Positions 9,016 to 18,091 of a stretch of 64,000 nucleotides of DNA are shown one piece after another. The notes under the pieces were generated by a model. It did no database searches and had not been told where the DNA came from. It saw only the letters and a list, made by a program, of their open reading frames with translations. Each line of letters opens with the position of its first letter. Positions within the stretch are counted from its first letter, which is position 1. Source of the DNA: an uncultured Bacteroidales bacterium (GTDB lineage: Bacteria; Bacteroidota; Bacteroidia; Bacteroidales; UBA932); assembly GCA_900545245.1 (NCBI GenBank), contig UQYV01000009.1, positions 1-64,000 on the forward strand, given 5' to 3'. Position numbers and translations under genes: made by a program.

Positions 9016-11955
9016 TTATGATTTTTTGATGATAAACTCCACCGGCTGGCCATTGATGCAGCTGACGGAAATCTTCGTCCCTTTTTCCGAGTCTTCGGCC
9101 TTCACCGCATCGTTCTCTCCCACAAGGACATATTTCCCGTTGAGTTTGATTTCCTTTGTGAGAGCCTGGCTCGGCTGTGATGTAGTGTAGCCCTTTTTCG
9201 TGATGCCGAGGTCCGGTGTGCAGACACTCATCACCACTGTCCCGTCCCCTCTGTCTCGCTCCATCACGATGGTTTCCTTCTCGATTTCGGCGGCGAGAGT
9301 CTGCTCCGAAGAGTAGCCGCGGTAGCTGATGTAGGCGGTGATGCCCGTAATCCCGTCTTTCACGACGTGGGCGTTATTGTCGGCCTTCAAGACAGTGTAT
9401 GGCAGGTTTTTGGAAAATTTTCCGACCTCCTTTCCGCTTGGCTTGACAAGCATCATATACTCGTACGATGACCCGGAAGGTGAGCTGCCGTGGTCGATGT
9501 ATGCCGTCACGAAATCGCCCTCTCCTGTTTTTTTCTTTGTGTCCGAAGGTGAACTCTGGTGCTTTTTCTCCACCACGAGGCCCCGTCCGTTTTTAATGAG
9601 GTATGAGTTTCCGTTGATGTCGCTTAGGACCACCGGGCTGTCCTCCGTATGCCTGTAGGAATATGGGAATGTTCCGGAATAATCTTCATTTATGTCAACT
9701 TCTTCGTCCTTGTCTTCGAGTCGTAGTTGATAGATGGTCGTTTCTGTGGGATATTGCGAATTGTTCGAAATCCCCGTTCCGATGTGGATGATTCTGTTGT
9801 CGAAACAGAATACGCTCTTTGTCGCAGTCGCTCCAGGGCAGAAATTCTTGCGGTCGGATTCTGTGTAAGTGAATGCAAGACAGCCGTTTTCTCCTTCGAG
9901 TGAGGATACGCCCGGAAATCTCGATGAGTTCCTTTCCATAAGCGTTCCTTTCAGAGGGTTCTCAAGCAGGTCGAATGGCAGGTGGATGGATGTGATGCCC
10001 GGGTAGCGGTTCCAATCCCAGCCTTCCTGGGCGTAGCCGCTTGCCTTTGCTCCGGACGGGAGTATGATTTGGGCCGAGCCATAGCTCTGATAGCGCCCAT
10101 AGCGGTTGTCGGCAGCGTAAATCTCTGAGCACCAAACATCTGAGTTGTAGCCTTTGAGTGTTATCATCCAGCCGTCTCTGCGGTGCACTCCGAAAGCTCC
10201 GTAGTTGTAGACGCGGAATCCTTCAGGGGCGGCCTTTGCCTTTATTCCGGCTTTTTTGAATGTGGAGAGCGCAGCCTTGTCTTTGCCGCCGAGGGCGATG
10301 TAGGCTCCTGCAAGGTCGGGGTCAACCGAAAGGCCAGAAACGCTGAGATCTCCCAAGAGGGCGAGCTGTGCGTAGGTCTCGACGTCGGCGTCAGGAATGC
10401 TCCCGTTGAATGGGTGCCTTCCGCAGACTCCGATTCCCCAGTCGCGCCCGTTGGTGTAGTCGTACATTGCCATAAGGGCCTTCTTGAAATATCCCCTCGA
10501 TTCTTCATCTATCTGGAAATCAGTTCCGTGGCAAAGTCGGATGAACTCTCCCAAGGCAGCGAATGCCCCGACGCTGTAGCCCGGGTAGTGTCCTCCGTGG
10601 TGGAATGAGGTGCCGTCCATTTTGATTCCTCCCACAGTGCCGTCCGTGAAATGAAGCGACCCCGATGTCCATTCTCCCAGTGCCTTCATATAGGCATATT
10701 TCCTGTCGTCGTCTTTCGGAAGCATTGCGGAAACCACGCGGCAGTTGTGGAGTGTGTGCCAGGCGTCGAGAATCCCGTCACGAGTCTGCTCATAAGGCAT
10801 ACGCACTTCCTGAAGCCCCGACCAATAGCTCAGCGCACGGAGATATTCTTCCATCTTTCCCGCCTTTTCGAGCGGTTTGCGCAGAATCCATATACCTTTA
10901 TATAGGTTGCGCACCTGGTAGCCGTAGTGGTGGTTCGTTCCCTGGCCGCTTCCGTAGGCAAATCCCTGGTCGATGGCGTGGTCCATTGCATTTATGACTT
11001 TGTCGAGATTTGCCGTGTTCCCGGTGTAGAGATAGTCAAGCGCGTACCAATAGACTATGTCCTGAATGAAACTGATGCGCATTTCTCCTGCGGAGTTGTT
11101 GAATTCGTCGTCGCTCAAAAGAGGCGCTCCGGTGATGCTTCCGTCAGGGAGCCGGCGGATTCCATATTTGTCAATCAGTCCCTGTGCTCTTGAAAGGAGG
11201 GTGCTTTTTGTGTATTCCGGACTCGGATTTTCGGACTCCGCCCATTCGTCAAGTCTGCGCTCGACTGTTCTGAGCATTTCTTTTTCTCCGGCAGTTGTCG
11301 GGCGGATTTGGGGCTCTGGATATTGCTCCCATTCCCAAAGTCTGCACCACTGCCACATATCCCTGGTGAGATTGTAGTTATTCTCGGGAATCTGCTTGTC
11401 CGGAGTGATCTGGTTGTGAAGTTTCTTCTGGGGGAAACTCACTCTGTCTATATATATGGTACCCTGCGGTGCTGCGGATGTTACGACCATTTTCGCCGCC
11501 ATCGTGTTGCGTTCCGACAATTTTTTATCTCCGTAATGTCCCTCCGGCGTGAGCATATCGATATATTTCATCCATATTGCCCTCCATCCGCTGTGGTCCA
11601 TATCGAAATTGAAATGGCAAATTTCCTGTCCCAGCCAATCGTAGAATGTGAAAACGAGCGGCTCGTTCATCGGGGCGGTGTTATAGACCCACATCATCAG
11701 CCCGGAACCGTTGACTTTCATTGACGCCTCAATTTCCGAATGGTTTGCAAATATGATTTCTGACTCACCGTTCCAGGAGTATTTCACAGATTGTTTGCCG
11801 TCTTTGAACTTTTCCGTGGATGCACAAACTTCTCCGTTACCGTTAACGGAGATAAAGGAAGGAACTCCTCCCTCAAAATTATGCATGGCATCAATTGCCG
11901 CTACAGCATTGTGAGAGAGCAAAATAAATATGAGTAGATATAATAATTTCTTCAT
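9016..11955 (-). CDS. Polysaccharide lyase family 8 (chondroitin AC/ABC lyase-like), copy 1
   Basis: A 979-residue exported lyase. I place the start at 11955, where a signal peptide begins (MKKLLYLLIFILLSHN); the open frame reaches farther upstream only because it crosses the 15-bp repeats. The N-terminal part is a beta-sandwich/helical toroid, with NHHYGYQVRNLYKG and, near residues 445-456, FHHGGHYPGYSVG. In PL8 enzymes a His and a Tyr seven residues later are catalytic, and that spacing is present. The C-terminal part is the usual beta-sandwich. It should split chondroitin, dermatan or hyaluronan by beta-elimination. It leads the minus-strand operon ahead of susC. Exact substrate cannot be read from the sequence. 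Confidence 0.9.
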   Translation of the reverse strand: MKKLLYLLIFILLSHNAVAAIDAMHNFEGGVPSFISVNGNGEVCASTEKFKDGKQSVKYSWNGESEIIFANHSEIEASMKVNGSGLMMWVYNTAPMNEPLVFTFYDWLGQEICHFNFDMDHSGWRAIWMKYIDMLTPEGHYGDKKLSERNTMAAKMVVTSAAPQGTIYIDRVSFPQKKLHNQITPDKQIPENNYNLTRDMWQWCRLWEWEQYPEPQIRPTTAGEKEMLRTVERRLDEWAESENPSPEYTKSTLLSRAQGLIDKYGIRRLPDGSITGAPLLSDDEFNNSAGEMRISFIQDIVYWYALDYLYTGNTANLDKVINAMDHAIDQGFAYGSGQGTNHHYGYQVRNLYKGIWILRKPLEKAGKMEEYLRALSYWSGLQEVRMPYEQTRDGILDAWHTLHNCRVVSAMLPKDDDRKYAYMKALGEWTSGSLHFTDGTVGGIKMDGTSFHHGGHYPGYSVGAFAALGEFIRLCHGTDFQIDEESRGYFKKALMAMYDYTNGRDWGIGVCGRHPFNGSIPDADVETYAQLALLGDLSVSGLSVDPDLAGAYIALGGKDKAALSTFKKAGIKAKAAPEGFRVYNYGAFGVHRRDGWMITLKGYNSDVWCSEIYAADNRYGRYQSYGSAQIILPSGAKASGYAQEGWDWNRYPGITSIHLPFDLLENPLKGTLMERNSSRFPGVSSLEGENGCLAFTYTESDRKNFCPGATATKSVFCFDNRIIHIGTGISNNSQYPTETTIYQLRLEDKDEEVDINEDYSGTFPYSYRHTEDSPVVLSDINGNSYLIKNGRGLVVEKKHQSSPSDTKKKTGEGDFVTAYIDHGSSPSGSSYEYMMLVKPSGKEVGKFSKNLPYTVLKADNNAHVVKDGITGITAYISYRGYSSEQTLAAEIEKETIVMERDRGDGTVVMSVCTPDLGITKKGYTTSQPSQALTKEIKLNGKYVLVGENDAVKAEDSEKGTKISVSCINGQPVEFIIKKS

Positions 11956-11973
11956 AACTTGCGTTTTATTGCG

Positions 11974-12005
11974 CAAATGTAATAAAATATTTCTTAACTT
12001 TGCAA
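11974..12005 (-). promoter_or_regulatory. Promoter for the PL8-susCD operon
   Basis: On the minus strand TACATTTGC (11981-11974, with GC following) is a good -7 box, and GTTGC (-33) ends 20 bases upstream. The distance to the lyase start at 11955 is about 18 bases. The element overlaps the plus-strand promoter at 11995-12003. Confidence 0.5.
11995..12003 (+). promoter_or_regulatory. -7 box for the GH88 operon
   Basis: TAACTTTGC matches the Bacteroidota -7 box. A weak TTATTGC lies at about the -33 distance. It gives a start site near 12009, just before the dyad at 12010-12029, and a leader of about 150 bases that contains the 15-bp repeats. Confidence 0.45.
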
Positions 12006-12009
12006 CAAA

Positions 12010-12029
12010 TTCCGTGAACGCGCACGGAA
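12010..12029. promoter_or_regulatory. Dyad between the divergent PUL promoters
   Basis: TTCCGTG and CACGGAA form a perfect 7-bp inverted repeat with a 6-base gap. It lies beside the start site of the GH88 operon and just upstream of the -33 element of the PL8-susCD operon. This is the right place for a shared regulator site. Confidence 0.5.
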
Positions 12030-12097
12030 ATTTATATAAATGATTTTTTTTAACTTTAAGAATTAACCGCAAAATCTTATAACTCAATCGACACCAC

Positions 12098-12165
12098 TCC
12101 ATGAATATATACTCCACGAATATACACTCCACGAATATATACTCCATGAATATGCACTCCATGAA
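12098..12165. repeat. 15-bp tandem repeat in the GH88 leader
   Basis: Four 15-base units (tccaYgaatatRYac, from 12098, 12113, 12128 and 12143) plus a partial fifth that supplies the real ATG at 12161. Some copies carry ATG and some ACG, all in frame with GH88. Translation from 12101 would add 20 residues of the pattern MNIYS/TNIHS ahead of the signal peptide. Confidence 0.85.
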
Positions 12166-13405
12166 ACTAAGAACATTTGTTATTGCCTTCGTTTCCATTG
12201 CAGCAATCGGATGCACAGGAAGGCGTGACATCATCAGCGAAAACATTCACAATGCAGAAATCCAGCTCGGCCATCTTCTTGAAGCTTCAGAGGCGGGGGA
12301 TACGCTCCGCATTCCATCGACCTACAAGGACGGGGAGATTCAGTTTGTGCCGACTGACGACTGGGTAAGCGGATTCTTCGCCGGCACACTTTGGTATATG
12401 TATGAACTCACGGGGGATGAGAAATGGGCAGAACACGCACAGCGTCATACTGAGATTCTTCACGACATACAGTATCTCAAATGGCATCACGACGTTGGAT
12501 TCATGGTTTATGACAGCTACGGCAACGGTCTAAGGCTCAAGCATCTGCCTGGTTACGACACCGTTCTTGTCAACACCGCCCGCTCTCTCTCCACCCGCTT
12601 CCGTCCGAAAGCCGGCATACTTCAGTCCTGGAATGTGGTGAACAACGGATGGCAGTCTCTGAGGGGATGGAAATGTCCTGTCATAATCGATAATATGATG
12701 AATCTCGAACTTCTTTTCAAGGTGAGTGAGATGACAGGCGACCCGACCTACAGAAACATCGCCATCAGTCACGCGGACAAAACTCTTGAAAATCACTACC
12801 GCGACGACTTCAGCACCTATCACGTTGTCGATTATGACGACGAAACGGGCGCAATCCGCCGCAGGTGCACGGCCCAGGGTATCGCTGACGAATCCCGTTG
12901 GGCAAGGGGACAGGCATGGTCTATATATGGATTTACGGTGGCATATCGTTTCACTAAGGATGAAAGATATCTTCAAAGAGCAAAGGATGTTGCGAACTAT
13001 CTCTTTGTGACAGAGGATAATATGCCTGAGGATTTGGTTCCGCTTTGGGATTTTGACGTGGAGGAATTCAGCGCTCAGATGCCTGAGCCTGACTATTACG
13101 AAAGATATGGACAGATCCGCGACGCTTCCTCGGCGGCAATCATCTGTTCTGCTCTTTATGAACTCTACTGGGACACAAAGGACGAATTTTATAAGGCAAA
13201 GGCCGACAAAATTGTCGAGAGTCTTTCTTCACCAGCCTACAGGGCAAAGCCGGGAACCAACGGAGGATTCATCCTTATGCACTCTGTTGGAAGCATTCCG
13301 CACGGAAGCAGCATAGATGTTCCGCTCAACTATGCGGACTACTATTTCCTTGAGGCTCTCTTGCGCAAGCGTAAAATTGAAGAGGGGATAGCTCCGGTTG
13401 AATAA
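12161..13405 (+). CDS. GH88 unsaturated glucuronyl hydrolase, lipoprotein
   Basis: A 414-residue enzyme that removes the 4,5-unsaturated uronic acid left at the non-reducing end by lyases. The start at 12161 is chosen because it begins a lipoprotein signal (MKLRTFVIAFVSIAAIGC, Cys18); the frame opens earlier in the repeat. The alpha/alpha-barrel motifs are present: DDWVSGFFAG (66-75), HHDVGFM with Asp111, and PVIIDNMMNLELL with Asp177. The two Asp residues match the catalytic pair of Bacillus GH88. It heads the plus-strand arm, 23 bases before the second PL8 gene, as expected for lyase-product processing. Confidence 0.93.
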   Translation: MKLRTFVIAFVSIAAIGCTGRRDIISENIHNAEIQLGHLLEASEAGDTLRIPSTYKDGEIQFVPTDDWVSGFFAGTLWYMYELTGDEKWAEHAQRHTEILHDIQYLKWHHDVGFMVYDSYGNGLRLKHLPGYDTVLVNTARSLSTRFRPKAGILQSWNVVNNGWQSLRGWKCPVIIDNMMNLELLFKVSEMTGDPTYRNIAISHADKTLENHYRDDFSTYHVVDYDDETGAIRRRCTAQGIADESRWARGQAWSIYGFTVAYRFTKDERYLQRAKDVANYLFVTEDNMPEDLVPLWDFDVEEFSAQMPEPDYYERYGQIRDASSAAIICSALYELYWDTKDEFYKAKADKIVESLSSPAYRAKPGTNGGFILMHSVGSIPHGSSIDVPLNYADYYFLEALLRKRKIEEGIAPVE

Positions 13406-13428
13406 TCTGCATTGGATTTTTAGTTGCG

Positions 13429-16400
13429 ATGAAATTCAGACTTAAAACATACCTTTCGCTTGCCTCGGCAATGGTTTTTTGTGCAGTAGCGGCTGCACAA
13501 GCCGTGGACTATGGCGAAGATTTCGGGGTGTTGTCTTTCGAAAACGGAGTCTGCGATGTGAAAGCGGGCAAACACTCTTGCGTGAAGGTCTCGCCCCTTC
13601 ATTACAAACTCGGAAGTCATTCTCTTGAGTGGACTTGGAAACGTTCCGGGGAGAAACTTACGATTCCGGGGCATATTCCATATCTGAAGCAGAATCCCAA
13701 TCCGAAAGAAACCTCCATATCGACTTTCGTCTTTTGGGTCTATGCTGACAGGGCTATGGAGGGCTCGCTTCGTTTTTCCTTCCGTAAGGAGGGACGGGAG
13801 TGTTGCCATTTCGATTATGGGCTTGGATTCACAGGGTGGAGAGGAGCTTGGGTGGCGTTCGATAGGGATATGGAAGGCTGTCCTGAAGAAGGGATGGACG
13901 AAATTGTGATTTCGGCCCCTTCGGGAGTTCGTCGTGGAAGTCTTTGGCTCGACGGCGTGATACGCTCTGCCTTTGAAGATGCACGCTATCACACTCCAGA
14001 CTTTCAGGCTCCTTTTATAAATGAGGGGACTGACATCCATTGGCTTGTGCTCAACAAGAGCTGGAATCTCCGGCTCGATGTTCCGCAACAGCCGCTTGAA
14101 GCTTCTGATATTGAGGATATTGAATTGGTGACCGGGCGTTTTGTGAGCCTTGTCACTCCTGCAAAAACCCCGAAAATCAAGGACTTGAGGAAGATGTTTG
14201 AAGGCTATGGGATTAAGGAAAACCCGGATGGAACGGTGACAGGCAAGCCTGTTTGGTTTACGCGCTACGGCGAGACTTTCCTCAATCTCGGCATCCCCGA
14301 TGCATCGGCTTCTTTCCGCAAAAATGGACAGCTGCTGCGTGCATATAACGACAATCTTCTCAATCTTGCCTCGGCCTGGACGCGGGCCGGGGACGCCTCT
14401 GAAAAAGAGGAACTTGCCCGGATGTATGTTATGATGACCCGTCACCTTCTTGACCAGGGATTCGCAGCCGGTAGCGCACAGGGAACTCTGCACCATCTTG
14501 GCTATAGTATGAGAAATTTCTACATCGCGCCTGTCCTTATGAGGGACGTTCTTCGCAAAGCCGGACTTTCCTCCGAGGTACAGAAGGCGATGGAATGGTT
14601 TTCGGGAGTGGGAGAAGTCAAAACGGCTCCGACAGAGCCGGGAATGGACATCGATGCATTCAACACATCCCTTATGGGACGTATGGCCTCCATTCTGATG
14701 CTGGAGGACAGCCCGTATAAATGGGCATATCTCAAGGCTCTCTCGCGCTGGATTGACAACGGATTCAAATATGTCGACGGCACAATGCCTTGCTTTAAGA
14801 GCGACGGCTCAATCTATCACCACCGCAAGGCCTATCCGGCTTATGCCGTTGGAGGACTTGAAGGGGCGGTGAACTCCGTCTGGATGCTTCGGGGCACCGC
14901 GCTTGCCGTTTCGCAGGAAAGCCACGAGATTCTCCGCCACGCACTTTTGGAAATGCGTTTCTGGTGCAATCTGCGTTCTTTTCCTTTAGCAATGTCGGGA
15001 AGGCATCCGGACGGAAAAGGGGAGCTCATCCCAAGACACTACGCTATGCTTGCCGATGCCGGAACTCCTGATGGCAAATCGCTGATTGATAGAGAGATTG
15101 CCTCTGCCTACCTGCGCCTTGTCCCGGATGAGCGCCCGAAAGAGAAGGAGTGGATCGGGAAATTTGCCGCAGTTTCCCTGCTTCCGGAAACGACTCCGCA
15201 GGGCAGCCGGAGTTACGGCTACAACTGCTCTCTTTCTCACCGCTGCGGAGAGTCGCTGGTGACTTTTGCTGGGCACAGCCGCTACCTGTGGGCCGCGGAA
15301 ATCTACAGAGGAGCAAACCATTACGGACGCTACCTCACCCACGGAAGTATGCAGATTCTCTGTGGCGGTGCGCCTGTGATTGACTCATTCGGAAGCGGTT
15401 TCCAGGTGGAAGGCTGGGATTGGTGCCACATTCCGGGCACAACTGCGGCGCAGATTCCGATGGAGAGGATGAAAGCCAATGTCCTCAATGTAGATGAACA
15501 TTCGGGATATGAAGAAATGCTTCTGTCTGATGAATGGTTTGCAGGGGGAGTGAGCCACAAAGGACTTTACGGTGCATTCGCAATGAAACTTCACGAACAC
15601 GACAAATACAACGGCAGCCTTCGTGCACGCAAGTCTTTCTTTGCTTTTGGAGACAGGATTGTCGCTCTGGGTTCAGACCTTGAAAACCATCTTCAGGGGG
15701 CGGAACTCCATACGACGCTTTTCCAAAACACTGTGAATGAGAATCTTCCGACTTTTGTCAATGGAGAGGCTGTCAGTCGGGACGATTATTCCGCAGAATG
15801 TGACGCACCGCTCACTGTTCTTAAAGACAGGTTTGGAAACGCCTATTTTGTGCGTGATGCAAGGCTGAGGGTTTCACGTGGAATTCAACATTCCCTGCAC
15901 GAAGAGACTGATGCTCCGACCGAGGGACTTTTTGAGAGAGCCTACATTTTCCACGGAACCATTGTCGGAAAGGGAGCTGTTGCGGGGGATATTTATATGA
16001 AGGACGATTATGAATATATGGTGGGGCTCAATCCGTCGGATGAGCGTATGGATAGCTGGAGCGCAAACTTGCCATACCGTGTCGTTCGTAAGGACCGTTC
16101 CGCCCATATTGTCAGGGATCACGAAAGCGGAGTGACTGCTTGTGCGGTATTTGAGCCGGGGGCTGTGGATTCACTCATTTTGGAAAGCAGCGCCGCAATG
16201 ATAATGTATTCGGGTGATACTCATAGACTTACTCTCAGCGTCTGCAATCCTGACCTTGCCCTCTACGAAGGCGAAGCTGATGAGGTTTTCGACGAAAACG
16301 GGAAAAGGATTGAACGAAGTGTGTATGGACGCAGTTGGATTGACTCTCATTGCCGGCCTACCGAGGTGAAACTCAAATTGAAGGGATTGTGGGAGGTCTC

Positions 16401-16515
16401 GGACGGAGCGACTTGCGTTGTGGAAGACAGCAGGGAAGACAATTGCACCACTCTCGTTTTCCACACGGGGGAGGCACGCAGCGAGGAGCTTGTGCTGGAG
16501 AGGATTTTATTATAA
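13429..16515 (+). CDS. Polysaccharide lyase family 8 (chondroitin lyase-like), copy 2
   Basis: A 1028-residue exported lyase with a signal peptide (cleavage near AAAQA). It keeps the PL8 layout: HHLGYSMRNFY in the helical toroid and YHHRKAYPAYAVGG near residue 462, with the His-to-Tyr spacing of seven seen in copy 1. The C-terminal beta-sandwich includes GRYLTHGSMQIL and EGWDWCHIPGTTA, which parallel GRYQSYGSAQIIL and EGWDWNRYPGITS of copy 1. The two copies are clearly diverged paralogues on opposite strands. Different sulfation patterns or endo versus exo action could explain keeping both; this is inference. Confidence 0.88.
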   Translation: MKFRLKTYLSLASAMVFCAVAAAQAVDYGEDFGVLSFENGVCDVKAGKHSCVKVSPLHYKLGSHSLEWTWKRSGEKLTIPGHIPYLKQNPNPKETSISTFVFWVYADRAMEGSLRFSFRKEGRECCHFDYGLGFTGWRGAWVAFDRDMEGCPEEGMDEIVISAPSGVRRGSLWLDGVIRSAFEDARYHTPDFQAPFINEGTDIHWLVLNKSWNLRLDVPQQPLEASDIEDIELVTGRFVSLVTPAKTPKIKDLRKMFEGYGIKENPDGTVTGKPVWFTRYGETFLNLGIPDASASFRKNGQLLRAYNDNLLNLASAWTRAGDASEKEELARMYVMMTRHLLDQGFAAGSAQGTLHHLGYSMRNFYIAPVLMRDVLRKAGLSSEVQKAMEWFSGVGEVKTAPTEPGMDIDAFNTSLMGRMASILMLEDSPYKWAYLKALSRWIDNGFKYVDGTMPCFKSDGSIYHHRKAYPAYAVGGLEGAVNSVWMLRGTALAVSQESHEILRHALLEMRFWCNLRSFPLAMSGRHPDGKGELIPRHYAMLADAGTPDGKSLIDREIASAYLRLVPDERPKEKEWIGKFAAVSLLPETTPQGSRSYGYNCSLSHRCGESLVTFAGHSRYLWAAEIYRGANHYGRYLTHGSMQILCGGAPVIDSFGSGFQVEGWDWCHIPGTTAAQIPMERMKANVLNVDEHSGYEEMLLSDEWFAGGVSHKGLYGAFAMKLHEHDKYNGSLRARKSFFAFGDRIVALGSDLENHLQGAELHTTLFQNTVNENLPTFVNGEAVSRDDYSAECDAPLTVLKDRFGNAYFVRDARLRVSRGIQHSLHEETDAPTEGLFERAYIFHGTIVGKGAVAGDIYMKDDYEYMVGLNPSDERMDSWSANLPYRVVRKDRSAHIVRDHESGVTACAVFEPGAVDSLILESSAAMIMYSGDTHRLTLSVCNPDLALYEGEADEVFDENGKRIERSVYGRSWIDSHCRPTEVKLKLKGLWEVSDGATCVVEDSREDNCTTLVFHTGEARSEELVLERILL

Positions 16516-16536
16516 TATGTTGAAACAAAGAAATAT

Positions 16537-18087
16537 ATGAAGGAGTCTGAAAAAATATTGTATGACGGTTTGAAATGCTGCCTGCTGCCTTTGGCCGCAT
16601 TCTCTGCCCTGTCCTGTTCGCAGACAAAGCCGACTGCTCCAAATATAATATATGTATTCCCGGACCAGTTCAGAGCCTCTGCGCTCGCATTTTGGGACGA
16701 GCCGGAGTTCAGTCCTTATGTCCGTTGGAAAGCCGACCCGGTGCGGACACCTGTTCTGGATGCTTTCGCTTCGGAATCAGTAGTGCTTTCCAATGCGATG
16801 AGCAACTGTCCCCTGAGCAGTCCGTACAGGGGAGTTTTTCTCACGGGGATGTACCCGGAAAGAAGCGGGATTACGCTCAACTGTATGGCAGAAAGGCCTC
16901 AGAGCAGTCTTCGCGAAGACGCTGTCTGCATAAGCGATGTGCTTAAATCCAAGGGCTATAGTTGCGGTTACATAGGCAAACTCCACGCGGATTTCCCGAC
17001 AAAGAACGACCCTGAAAATCCGGGACATTATGTGAGTGAGCGTCGCCCCGAGTGGGATGCCTACACTCCGCCGGAGAGGCGGCACGGTTTCGACTGGTGG
17101 TATTCCTACGGGACATTCGATGTTCACAAAGACCCGCATTATTGGGATACGGACGGTGTGAAGCACTCTCCAAAGGAGTTTTCCGTAAAACACGAAACTG
17201 ACAAGGCAATTGAGTATCTGCGCAACCGCAATGGCGAGCGCAGAGCTGACGCTCCGTTCTTCCTTGTTGTGGGATACAATCCTCCACATTCCCCATATTC
17301 GGGACCGGAAGACTGTATGGAGGAGGATTACGAAATCTATAAGGATATGTCTTATAAAGAGTTGTATCTTCGTCCGAATGCGGATACTACTCTTGTGAAG
17401 GCTCCTTCCGCGCGCTACTATTTTGCGAATGTCACGGCAGTTGACCGCGAGTTCGGAAGAATACTCAATGAATTGAAGGCACTCGGACTCGATAAAAATA
17501 CGATTGTCGTCTTCACATCCGACCACGGGGAGACGATGTGCAGCCAAGGCACGCTCGACCCGAAAAATTCGATATACACGGAGTCTTTCAATGTTCCGAT
17601 GATTATAAGATATCCCGGAAAAATACGTCCTCACGTGGACACAACCCTCTTTTCATCAGTTGACATAATGCCGACTCTGCTTTCTATGGCAGGTCTATCC
17701 GATGATGTCCCTTCCACAGCCGAAGGGCTCGATCTCTCAAAACATCTGATGGAGACGGACAGGGATTGCCCAAGGCCCTCTTCTGTGCTTTATATCCGAA
17801 ACCTTGACGGAGAAAGAGACGCCGATGGGATGGTTTCAGGCTTTTTCCCGCAGGCAAGGGGAATCAGGACAGCCACCCATACGATGGAAATTTCCATAAA
17901 ACGTGACGGAAAACTCGAACGTATACTTATTTTTGACGATTGCAACGACCCCTACCAGATGCATCCGATTGACCCTCAGGATAATCCGCAGCTTTTTGAA
18001 AGCCTGTTGACGGAACTTTCCGCAAAACTTGAAGAGGCTGACGACATCTGGTATAGAAACGAAATCATATCAAACTTAAAATTTTAA
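16537..18087 (+). CDS. Family S1 (formylglycine) sulfatase, Ser-type
   Basis: A 516-residue sulfatase. The signature SSPYRG places the modifiable residue at Ser94 (S-x-P-x-R, 94-98) followed by GVFLTGMYPERSG. A Ser-type site needs the radical-SAM anaerobic sulfatase-maturing enzyme, which is not in this window. Metal-site motifs include PDQFR near residue 42 and the FTSDHGE block in the middle. The N-terminus has an odd Met-Lys-Glu start followed by a hydrophobic stretch ending ALSC, a likely lipobox. It is 21 bases after the lyase and 4 bases before the next gene. The substrate is probably a sulfated GalNAc or unsaturated uronate unit. Confidence 0.92.
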   Translation: MKESEKILYDGLKCCLLPLAAFSALSCSQTKPTAPNIIYVFPDQFRASALAFWDEPEFSPYVRWKADPVRTPVLDAFASESVVLSNAMSNCPLSSPYRGVFLTGMYPERSGITLNCMAERPQSSLREDAVCISDVLKSKGYSCGYIGKLHADFPTKNDPENPGHYVSERRPEWDAYTPPERRHGFDWWYSYGTFDVHKDPHYWDTDGVKHSPKEFSVKHETDKAIEYLRNRNGERRADAPFFLVVGYNPPHSPYSGPEDCMEEDYEIYKDMSYKELYLRPNADTTLVKAPSARYYFANVTAVDREFGRILNELKALGLDKNTIVVFTSDHGETMCSQGTLDPKNSIYTESFNVPMIIRYPGKIRPHVDTTLFSSVDIMPTLLSMAGLSDDVPSTAEGLDLSKHLMETDRDCPRPSSVLYIRNLDGERDADGMVSGFFPQARGIRTATHTMEISIKRDGKLERILIFDDCNDPYQMHPIDPQDNPQLFESLLTELSAKLEEADDIWYRNEIISNLKF

Positions 18088-18091
18088 TTGT

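Noticed and set aside
11956..12246. Longer N-terminus for the first PL8 lyase, with a Met-Glu-Cys-Ile-Phe repeat
   Set aside because: It is the antisense reading of the 15-bp repeat in the GH88 leader and crosses the divergent promoters. The signal peptide begins at 11955.
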